Source of the DNA: Baylisascaris procyonis
Lineage: Eukaryota; Nematoda; Chromadorea; Rhabditida; Ascarididae
Assembly (NCBI GenBank): GCA_037389465.1
Contig: JAZARR010000185.1
Location: forward strand, 2,046,001 to 2,110,000
Reading direction: 5' to 3'
Length of the DNA stretch: 64,000 bases
Shown: positions 22,701 through 34,700 of the stretch, one piece after another
Layout: every line of letters begins with the position of its first letter
Numbering within the stretch: the stretch's first letter is position 1
Position numbers and translations under genes: made by a program
Notes under the pieces: model-generated
Told to the model about the DNA's origin: nothing
Seen by the model: the letters and a program-made list of their open reading frames with translations, nothing else
Databases searched by the model: none

Positions 22701-25700
22701 TACCGAAGATTTCTGAACGATGGAATGGGATTAATCGCTTTCATGGCTAAGCGAAAGATTTTGAGCAAAAAGTTTGAATTGAGACAAAAAAGGAAAAATT
22801 CACTTAGAAGCGATTAATTTTTACTAATAAGCGTAATTTCTGTGTCTTTAAACTTCCGGAACTTGGAGAGATCTAAGCGATTCGTGCATAAAACGACCTA
22901 ATCGTTGACATCGTGTTGTTGCAGAATTTATTTCGAGCAGTTTAATTCCGTTGAATAGAGGGAAAATCAAACGCTTCTTGTAGTAGGAAGAATTTGGAGG
23001 GTTTTTTTTGCCCACAGATGAAACCAGAGTTAAAAATAGAACGGGAGCGCTCACGTTTATTTGCTAATATAATTGAAATTTTAAGGTGCAAAAAATCGAC
23101 AAGGAAGATATATTTGAGCCGAGAAAAAAAGAAGATTGCAAAGGTTTCTTGCGTTTATTATCCCATGCACGTCCAATTTATAAAGATTGGAAATTATCAC
23201 TATCAAGTATTGTACCAGTTCTACGTCCTTATCAGGTGAGCCTTTGAAAGTGCTTCTATCTAATCACACAGAATGGGGAAGGGGTTCATTATTATGGATG
23301 GGAGGATAAACGCCTTTGGGCGAAGCAGTTCGGCAAGGATGTGGCGACATATTTGGACATCCCTCTTTCCGCAGCCTCTGATCTCCCTTGCAGTTGATGG
23401 CTGAGATATATTTGCAGCTATGCTTTATATGGAATGAGTTTTTGATGGTTCATTACGTTCACAGCCATTTTTTAAAAGCCTATTACTAATTTCTTATGTT
23501 TATCTTTCATGGTGGGGTGAGAAAAAGCACTTTCAAATTTCAAGGGAAAAAAATTTTTTTTAAACTACGAGTTCGGATGTTCGTTCTTTTGATTGAAAAA
23601 CTCAAAAGCTCAGAAATTTCTTTTTTTTTTCTTTGCTGTAGCTGATTTCGGAGTTATACTATTTGAGGAAAATGATTTCTACTCATATATCCACATATAG
23701 CAGTGGCATCGATTTAGAAAATGAGATATGCCCATATTTGATTATAAGTTTATTAGAAGACTGTGACAAAAAAAGATGCCGAACAACGAAATCCACAATT
23801 CAAAGACTAATAATTGATGTAAGCATGAGTTGAGTGCACATTGTACTGAAACGTTCAAATATGTTTTTAATTTTTTCATTTTTTTTTTCAATAATTTCAT
23901 TCAAATTTTTTCAAATATTCCATAGTATTCAAATTTCTATAACTTCCATATTAAAAATTATAGCACTCCGAATTTTTTATTATTCACTTCGTCCAGAAGT
24001 GTTTGGTTACTTTTGTTTTGGTGAAAGCTTGAGAAATGGGGTCGCACAATAATTTGAATTTCTTCAGAAGCTTGAGCACAAGTTTGAGCAACGTGAAGTC
24101 GGGGCGGTGTAAGAGACTCGATGCATGTTTCAAATGAAGTTTCAGGAAATAGTAGTTCTTTTTTTGAGAGTCTCAACTCTGTGATAAAGTATTTGCTTAG
24201 TTTAGATGGATGCGGTCCGTTTTATGATCTCACGTGAAGTGGAACCAGATCTTAATTACTCATCGAAGGATTTTTTCATTCAAATACCCACAAATCCACC
24301 ATTCTATTTCGCACTTTATACGGGCGCTATGTTCGATTCCCTTCCACGTCCTTTTGTGGTGCCACCAGGTCTTCTTTCATTTTTATTTATTTTATTGCTT
24401 TTTTTGTTATCCTTTTTTTCGTTTAAAGGCTTGCCATAGATGGCAACAATAATCGATCATTGTTTGGCAGATTCCTTTATTTTATTTGGATGCAATCCTT
24501 ATAGGCGGAATACTAGCTGACGAAATGGGACTCGGTAAAACGGTTGAGTTGCTCGGTCTTATAGTGAGTCATCGACGTGGTGATACACCGACTACGGATC
24601 CAGATCCGATCGTGAAGCGTACTGTAATTGCTACAGTACTTGAGGAAATCGTCTCGACGGTCGTTGCAGGACTCGAAGCTAGTTTGCCACGCAGTACAAT
24701 GGTTAGCTAGATTATGAATTGAAATAAAAATGAAGAGTTACTTCTGTTATCCGGTTCGTACCCTTGTTACTATGTTTCATCAGTCATTTTTCTTGATGTT
24801 TATTGAGGTGCAAACAATATTTGTTGATTTTTTTTTTGTTATTGCGACTAATTTTATGCTAATATATACGAGTTTATGCAAATTTTCTTGCTGAAGAAGG
24901 AATGATCGGTTTCTGTCGATCATTGGGGTTCTATCGGAAGTAATTAAATTTTCATGACAAACAAATTTTATTAATAAAGATATCATTTCTATTTATGCAA
25001 ATCATCTCTGTTTATGCAAATTTTGGAGAAATGAAAAAGTCCTCGACTTCTCTCGAGACAAAGTCTGAAAATATGTCGAAAAAATCTATTGAAATATCAA
25101 ATTCTCCTCTTTCATTCAGAGCGAAAGGGAATTAGAGCAGTTGGACTGTGCTCTATGGTATGCTTTTAGATGCGTCGATGGGTGTTTGTGTACATGAAAG
25201 CGATGATGACACTGCTTTAATGGTGGTTTAATTGAAGAACGCTTAGATCCTCCGTAAAGTCAGCATATACTTTCATCGATATTTGAATTGATCTAACGTT
25301 AACGAATAGATTACAGTTTTTCAACACAATAAAAATCACTAATGTTGCTGTATTTTGTTCAGTTGCGATAATTAGTTCGTTGGTTTTTAGAAGAGGAGAC
25401 GTTCTTGGGATTTTTACTACAACGAAATTGAGGATGAACCAGTCAAAAAACGTGCAAAAATGTCCAGATCTGTCAATGTGATGTCGAGTATCAAGTGTCT
25501 AGCGTGCAGTGTGGATTGTTCGCAAGCGAAAGTGTTTTGGGATAGGTTCAATTCGTCGGCGATTCCTTTCTATTGCCCAAATTGCGTTCAGAAACAGGTA
25601 CTATTGTTTATTTGCTTTTTAAAATGTTCTTCGATATTCTGGACGAAGTTGTATGGATTCCTGTCCATCGAACCTAGCCACAGGAAGACAAAATTCAAAG

Positions 25701-28700
25701 ATTTATACTCAAGAATTTTGCGCAATTCGAAGAGTCGGGGGGGGGGAGTGCCGGAATGGTTTCGTATATGCGAAGTTTATCGTTTTCTAGGTGCAAAACT
25801 TTCTTAGGGAAGTGCATAGTTTTCAGCAGTATTGGCCCAACATAAAGTCTTTATGAGGATATAGTGAATAAAGTTCGGAACTGATGCGGTTAGTTGCGAG
25901 TGGCTTTGCTATAGGTAATGCAGGTGAGTTGTTGACTATGTGTATTTGATTTACTAGTAACTTGAATGCAAAAAATGTTGCATAATTTTTGTTGTGTAAT
26001 TCAGTCTTGAAATTCAAATCTCTAGGAAAGTTTTAAAAACTAAGTCAAAAACGTAAAATTTGGCTGAGATGAGATTTACATATGGATATGTAGTTCGTAA
26101 ATTTTACCGAAGTTATTTATGTTAATAGCGAAGTGCGTCTTATTCAAGATTTGTGCCGACATAAGGCTAAAGGTACAATTTGCTACAACGCAGATTTTGA
26201 ATGTTAACAATTTTGGTTGCAATGTGAAATTTGATATTGATGTAATTTAAATATATGCCAGTTGAAGTCGGTTGAAATTTGAATATTCGATTTTTATGTT
26301 TTATAAAGAAATTTTTCCCATCAACTTATATTAATGGAGTAATAATTTGTGGGTGTTAAGTGATGAGGATTTTTTGAGTTATTCGATGAAATTTGTTTTG
26401 ATTATGTACGTTAATGAATGTTTTACATATATTATTGCTTGCCCCCATTGAATAGTCGTGAACCTTTTCACGAATTTTCATCTCTTGTTTTTCATATTTG
26501 TCAATCTTTCGATCAAAAGTCAAATTATGCACAAACATCTACTCTACCAGATTTGATTTGCATAAATATTTCTTATTTTATTTTGAAAAAAGTTTTCGAT
26601 TTTTTATTTTATTTTGAAAAAAGTTTTCACTTCTTAACGCTTCTCTTCGGCTTATATATTGCATTTCCATTCTTCATTGGGACTCCTCCTTTTTGATATT
26701 CAAGGGATTTAGGTCATCGATGAGCTCATTTCCCGTCAACTTTGAATTGGAGGATTTGGAAATCGCAGCCAAATTTTAGACATCAATTGGAAAGAGAAAA
26801 AAAGGAAGGAGGAGAAAGAAAACAAGTCGCACTTTGAATTGTTCATAAAAAATTGTAGGAGGGCAAAAAACCAATTAAAGCGACGTTAGTGATTGCACCG
26901 TCGACGATATGTCATCAATGGTATGAAGAAGTGAAACGTCATGTGCGTGATGACGTCATTGTCGATGTAAGTTAGCTTATTAATTGTGAGCTGTATTGTA
27001 AATGCAATATTCGTCCAGACATAATGACAGGATTTTCGTGGAACAAAGAAAGCGATGAAGGAAGGTGCACGGGATTTTCTAAGGGAACCGAGCAAAATTT
27101 TACGAAAGGAGGAAGGAATTAACTTTAGTTATCCGAAGCGGTTTAATCCTGGAAATCAGGAAACGGTGTTCGTACTATCTATCACCAACTCAGCGGTAAT
27201 CAGATCCCTTCCCTTGGGGGGATCACTTGCAGACGCCTCTCAGACTCCCCTCCTCTCTTCTTCGTTTCTGCTCTTTTGGCCGAAGATCGCTTTCAGCGAT
27301 CCGTTCGCATCGCCTTGATCTTTCATTATCCTTGTGTGAAGGAATGAACTTATTTTATGAGTTGCATAAGTGGTGAGTTGTGCTTGTAGATGTACAACGG
27401 CGTTGCTGCAGAAGGTTACAAACATCCGGAGTATTTGGCCACCCGAGATATTGTGATTTGCTCATTCGAAACGTTGGCAAACGAAGTCTATTTTATCGAA
27501 ACAAATGAGAAACTGGGTAAAGTTTGTATTAATAAACCAATTGTAGTTGTTGTTTTTCAAAATTTAAGCTTGCCTCTCTCTGTAATTCATTTTTCCGCAA
27601 GTGGGGGTTGACTTTTTCCTGGAACAGTGATCGGATTTTCGCATTATGCAATCCATCTTCTTCATGCCTCTTTAAACTGATACTCGCTCTATTACAATAT
27701 GAATTTTTTATATTGGTCTCCTATAACAAACGAATTTTTCATAATCGGTGACAGAGGAGGATTTCATTGGGAAATACGGCGACACTCGAGGAGAACGTTG
27801 AAGGAAATTCGGGGGGAAAATAGAGTATGCCATGTAATTACTAAGAATAGCCTCTGGCATTCATTGGGAACTTTGTAGACTTCTTCACTTCAACGTATTA
27901 CAGAAAGCTGAAACGTTTCGGAGTGTACTTGATGACGTTTAAGAGGACAGGTTAGCGCATTGCCGAATCGACACATTCAGATTCGGTCGGCGTTTTGAGG
28001 TCGAAGTACGGGTCTTTCTTGGTGCCGCTGATATAATGTAGCGAAATTCGTATATTTTCCAGTAATAAATGTGATGATTGCTCACTGATTGCTTGCATAT
28101 ATTCACTGTAAATACTATTAAAACTAATTAAAAATATGTTTTCAGCATCGCTTCGACATAGGAAATATTTGATCCCACCGACTCCTTTACTATCAGTGGA
28201 ATGGTGGAGGGTAGGTTGTTTGTTGAAATTGAATTTCGTTTGGCACCCATTTACAGCTACCGGAAATTTAATTTTGCAGTGCGGGGTCTAAGGCATTTAA
28301 TGCTCTTTACTCTTTTTTTTTTATTTTTCGATTTGTAAAAGAGTGAATGAGAATTGATAAGTAATAGAAAATCTATTTATTTCTCTATAAAACTTTACTG
28401 AACTCAAAAAATCATATTTCTTTAATGTTCATCTGAATACCTTTTAATTCTATGTTTTTCCCTTTGCTCCGCATTTTTCCCTCGTTCGTTTCTCTTTCTC
28501 TTTCTTTCGTCCTCTTTCTTCTATCTGCCCAGTCTGCCCAGCCAGTCTTTATAGATATTATTTCGGTCTTTATAAGAAATAAAAAGTATTGAAGCATTTA
28601 TGATTTTTGTTAATATTTGCACTACCGATAGATGCGTCTTGCAGATATGTCAAATGATACATCCTGTTTGTTTGTTTATTCATTAGAATATTTGCTCGAA

Positions 28701-31700
28701 ATTGAAAGCTGAATTAAATTACAATTGTCTGTAGTTCCGTGATTCCTATTTTTTGCTTATGATATCTGCTAAGCTTAGTGCTAAAATTGAATTACAGTTA
28801 CAAAGAAAACCGTTGAGTACCTCCCATGCTAATCATAAGTTATAATTTAAGGGAATGAAATCGGTAAATAGGCATATGGAAGAGAGAGGGCTAATGGGGG
28901 TTCCTGATAAGTCGATATAAAGTTGAAGGTGGGAATCCTGACTTTCCATATTTATAAAGCAAAATTTCGTGGAAAAATTAGGAATAGTGAGAACGATCTT
29001 GGGTGGCGATACTATGTTTGGAATTTATTGTAAGAGAGGTGATCTTATGTCAGTCTCATTTCTTGACCCTCAAATATCATTACTCAGATTTTTCACAGTA
29101 TTCATGAGAAAGAATTCTTTGATTGCGACTCTCATATATTTTCTTTAAATAGGGCATATGAATTGCTGTGGATTCACATTTGTTTCTTAATTATTTCAGA
29201 GTTTATTTTATCTATTCTATTCACTAATAAGTCAATGCCTTAAGGCAGAATAATTGGCTTTTTCATTGATTTGCTTGTTTTTTGATTAATGCTTTGTCAT
29301 TTTATTGTTTTAATGTTTGATTGTTATTCCATTCTAATATGTCAATTTGCAGGTATGTGTCGATGAAGCGCAGGTGATCGAGAGTCGTACCAGTGTGGTA
29401 TCGGAGATGTGTTGGAGGCTACAAGCTGTCAATAGATGGTGCATTACGGGAACACCAATTACCGATTCTGTCGATAGTGAGTTCTTTTGTCATTGATTTG
29501 TATAGTTTTTAATGCACTAATTTATCAATTTGCATTCTGAATTTTTATTAAAAAAGACGCCATAGTATAATATTTATTTACGTAGTTTATCGTAACGTTC
29601 CATTAATGCTAGATTTGAAAGTCGAAGTTTGTTTTTTCAGCGTTTTTTCTTTGAGTGAGTAGGGGGGGGGGGAAACAAAGGCGGCACCATTGCAGAGAAC
29701 GATGGTGCGCCGGTTGCGAACCGCGAACAGAGTTGAGCTCATGCTCCACGTTGCGTACGCACGACTACAGTACTTTGCACTATGCAAGCGAATACTAACG
29801 CCCATCATAGGAACTCGAAACTTGTAGTACAAACCATCCAGCAAGTGCAGCACTTCCTGTGTTTCAGTTGAGCTGAAATTTTGCATAGGGGCATTATTTG
29901 ACGTTTTGAATTGAATGACGAAAAAATCGCATGTTTCTGTAACAAGTTTTCAAGTTTCTGTGATGGGCGTTAGTATTCGTTTGGTGCAGAGTGCAGAGTA
30001 CGGTAGTGGTGCGCACGCCACGTGAAGCAAAAGCTCAGCTCCGTTCGCGGTTCGCAATCGGGACACCGTCGTTCTCTCCACTCAAAGATATAAGACATCT
30101 GTCCTGAAATTTTTACACTTTTTGCTTTTATTCCTTTATTTGACTATGAGAGATATTGTTGATTAATTTTTTCGTTCATATGAATTTAAGTTAAATTTAT
30201 TCGTTATTTGGCTAGTGTTGGGCGTGTTCATTTGACTTCCGGATTGGAGAGGTTTTGCATCCATCTTCAGATTAATATGCGTTTATGCTAAAGACAATAG
30301 ACAAAACAAAGATTCATTGAACTGTGGATGTGAATTGTTTTTTTGATGCTAACGATACTGTTGTGGTTATATGAGTCACTGAACAAGCGTGAATTCCTAG
30401 AAAAGTTCATTTATATGTTTAATTCGATTCAACTGGAATTGATTGCTCAGTCTTTTAACATTCATTGTTTTTAGTCGATCTCCATTAATTCACAGCAGCG
30501 TTTTTGAGGAGCTGAATGGTAAAATAATGGATTTTATTGTTGAGGGATCCCATTTCTCTCAAAAGATTTTAAATGAAACAAAAGATTCTTGAGATAATGC
30601 TATTGAGGAGGGAGTTTGTTACAAGACGGGAAAGAGAAAAATTTCGGTGGGAGTTTTACGCCCAAAAGTTATCCGGAGTTTTCGATGGAATCCCGCGGTG
30701 GAATTTCTGGCAGGGGAGGAAGGCTACCAACGATAAGGGAAGAGTGTTGATATCTGTGATATGCTTGAAGATCTCTTCGGCTTATTGTGCTTCATTGGTG
30801 TGGAACCATATTGTTATTCGAATTGGTGGAATGGAGCTTTATGGATGCCTTATGAGAACGGTTGCACTGAACCACTTGTTGATTTATTCTCGAAAATTTT
30901 CTGGCGCAATACAAAAGAAGACGTAATTGATCAGGTAATTCGGTTTTAATGCTCCGTTGATTAGCGATCGGCTTATACTGATTTTTTAAAATGTTCGATG
31001 AATACTGAATAGTTGGGCAGTTTTGTAGATGAGGAAATAAGTGAGAGGAAAATTTCTAGCTGGAAAATTTTATAATTGTGTCATAATTTGTATTAATCTA
31101 CTGTTTTTTCCATCGTTTGGAAATTTAGGGAGGACTCTTCGATCCTTTTATATAAAGGTAGAATGGGAATCGTTGAAAAAGACGTTAATACCATGCTGTC
31201 GGTAGCTGAGGATCCGGCTATATAACGAATCCTTGTTACGGAAGTGACTTTATTCTCAGAAATGTTTTTTTTTTTTTTTTTTTTTTTGCAGATAGCACCA
31301 CCAGCACGTGGTAGTGAGGTTACTGTTTTGCATTTTTCACCATTGGAGGAACAACTCTATAGAGAAACACTCGATAGCCGCCTTCACCGTTCAAATGCAG
31401 GTATCGATTTTGCTTTGTTTTATTCGTATTCTTGAACATTTCATATGCACTCACGGGTAAATTCTACTTGTGCTTCTTGTTAATAACCTGCTGGCTGATC
31501 GAGGAGTTGTACTAATCAGCACTTTAATAAGTGCTTCTCTTTTAATAGATGATATAATTAAATTTTATTTCACTGCTATGGATGGGAATTTTTTACTTCT
31601 AAATTTGCTCTCCTCCATTTTATCGCATCCAACTTCTGTTCGTAACTATAACCACGATTTGTTCAGAAATTAGTAAAATTTGCAATATGTGATATTCGAG

Positions 31701-34700
31701 TATTTATTTATTTCTCTCATATGCAAATTTTGGTGGTCTTTTGCAGTCCGATGATGTGATATTTCTCGCCTTGAAATAGTATTTTAATGTTGAATATTTT
31801 TAGCTGTAATGGTGTCGGATTTTGATGACTGTCCGATAAACGAAGTTCATGGGAAAATATTCGACGCGATTATGGAACCGTTAGAGGGGATCAGGAAATT
31901 CATCGTTCAACCGGGATTGCGTTTTGCAAAGGTGTGTTATTAGCTAATATTTAAGACGGTAATTCAATGCCGAAAAAATTATAGACAGAGGGGCCAGAAC
32001 GAACAAGGGGAATATAAAATATACGAGCTGCATGAAAGCTCTGGCATACATAGTGTTTAAATTTCTAGGCATAATGAGTTGTTGGCAATAACCTCCTGTT
32101 TGATTTTGAATATGAATTTGTTGTTGAGAAAATTCTTAATTCTAAACAGTTCTTTGCAGTATAATATTTTATAATTTTATGCTTACGTGGATTTGAATTG
32201 CAGTTTATGGTATTTATTCAAATCTAGAAAATGTAGATAAAACGGTTGTCACTTTTCTTAAATTATTCGTTCTTCTGTATTGGACTATTTCTTTGAAGAA
32301 AATATTTAGAGGGGGATCTTTTCTCCACTTTTTTCTTTTCCCCAGTTTCCGATTCCCTCTCCCTTTGCCCACTTAATGCTGTGCCATTTTGTTGTTGGCG
32401 ATTATTTTGCAGAAATTTGATGATCTCCTACTCCTCCTTTGTAATACTATTTGAGTTATTTGGCACATCTTGTTTTCGCAACAGTTGAATGCTTATATTT
32501 GATTCTATTTTACCGTGCAATTGTCGATAAATGAATTATCATCTACAATCAAAAACGCTTATAGTCTCAGGGGTATTGTTTCATATTGTACGGTGCAAGA
32601 AACGCTTCGATTTCAGACGAAGCAAAGAGTGACATCGGAAGAAGGCATGATGGAAGAGTTGTTTCGCATCACCACACACCAAATAGAAGAATCTCAAAGA
32701 AATATTCTCCTTTATTATAATAGTATGTCTATTGAATTCTTCATAGATATGTGGTGATACTATTCGTCACAAATAGGCAAGAATAGTGCACCAATTGAGG
32801 GTCTCTTGTGGGCTGGCCAATTGTTTCACGTTTAGTTTTTTTTTTTTACATCAACTCATTTTAAAGAGACGAAAGAAGTCCATGAAACACATTTTTCTTT
32901 CTTTTTTCTGTAATATAGATTTTCATTAAGTGAGATTTTTGATGGTGTTGCCCAACTTTTCGAAACATAATGTAGCTAAGAGTCCTATATTCTTGAATAA
33001 AATTTGAGAAGTGATTGCTTCCTACAATATTAATAGTTAGCGTAAAAAGGAAAGAAGGGAGGGCGTATTTTCCATTTTGTTAGATGATATTTACAAACGT
33101 TTAAAACTATGACATGACTGCCAAATTTGAGAGGCATTCTATTGCAATAAACGAATGACAAAAATTTTAAGAGAAACTTAGCCAAAGTTTTCAGTTGCCA
33201 TATAGCGACTAGAATGGTATGGCGAAACGCCGAAATTTTCAGGAAGGGTGAATTAGTGCCCGAACGAGCCGGAAAATTTTTCATCAAAGGTGACATAAGC
33301 TTAGAAAAACTTACTCCTAGTTCAGAAGGAATCCTTTTTTTTGCTGAAATTCGACCTTTAGAAGAGGGGAAGTGGAGTCACTCTTTTTTGTTTGGCTACG
33401 GGTCCATGTATACGTAAACGTGCAAGGTATAGAACATATGTATACATAGAAATCAGTCGTTGGAAGAGCAGAAAAATTTGTCTGGATGGCAGGTGAGAAG
33501 GCATTGTTCAGTTTAATATAATATCATATCAAATTTAATTTTAAATTGAGGTCTGGCAGGCCTGGATTGGCTTTCTGGATATATGAATGAAGCAGCACGC
33601 CGATACGAGAACACTTTAGCAGCGTTAAGATTGCTTGATGAAACTAACGAAAAACTTGGCTTGACCGAAAAACGTGGTGCTTTCAGGTTATTTTTTTATT
33701 CCATTTTATCTTAACTGAACATGTCTTCTCGTATATGCGCTTAGCAATCATTGTGGTGATAATTATGGTTGAAGCGCTGCAAAAGTGATGAAATATTCGT
33801 CACTCCTTGCATAACTTTTTTTCGGGAATTTTGCTTTGTTTAAGGCGATGAAATTCGAACCCTATTTCATGATACTAAAGTCGATTCTATTTTATGAAGG
33901 TGGAATAAAATTTTATTTTTGAGAATGAAGGTGGATTTTATTTCAGGAAGTTAAGATCTGATAAACTCCAAGTGGCACATGCGATGAATTCGATGATCGA
34001 ACTTATGAAACAAGGTGTTGAAATAAGAGGCATCAATTTGGAGACTGCTCATTTGAAGGTAATTTTTTCATTCCAAATTGGAAGTCGATATCTGCATAGT
34101 TATTCAGAAAGTAGATACCTTTATGAGACCGGGAAGGTAGAGGGGGAGAGAAATAAGAAAGTAAAGGGGAAGGAAAGTAGCTTTTATAGTTTCAATTTTC
34201 TTCGCCTCTATTCTGATTTATCACTCTTGCGTTGTTGCAGTTCTCAGTGACCCTTTTCTGCTATCATAGGGAGTAATTTTATCCCCCCTCCATTCTTCCT
34301 TGGGCGAGTTTATTGTTGTGAAAAGGAAAGGAAAGGCTTATATGACTATGCGGTTATTGCTTGTGATCGATGCGAGCTGTTGAGAGGTGTTTCTTTATAT
34401 CGTAAAGTCTCTATAATGAACCTCTCGTCCTTCGGCCACTATGGATTTATTCGAGTCATGGGATATACTCCGATAGTTGCTGTAATGTAAGGTGGGCAAA
34501 GTAGGTAAAATAAATAAGTCGCCCTAGTTTCAGGCCAAATAGATGCTTTTGAGAAAGAGAGAGAGTGGGTGGAGATGGGGGTGGGGGGGGGGGGGCGGGG
34601 AACCACGATGTGAAACGATCGCTTAATTCATAAAACCCACGCGTGAACAACGACTGGTCATAGTTCGCTTTTTCGTTGTCCTCTCTGCTCTCTACCATTT

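Noticed and set aside
27055..27318. 87-codon frame between two SHPRH exons
   Set aside because: It has no counterpart in SHPRH proteins, and the flanking exons already give contiguous homology.
30573..30926. 117-codon frame overlapping an SHPRH exon
   Set aside because: It is out of frame with the conserved LEDLFGLLCFIG reading, which has clear homology.
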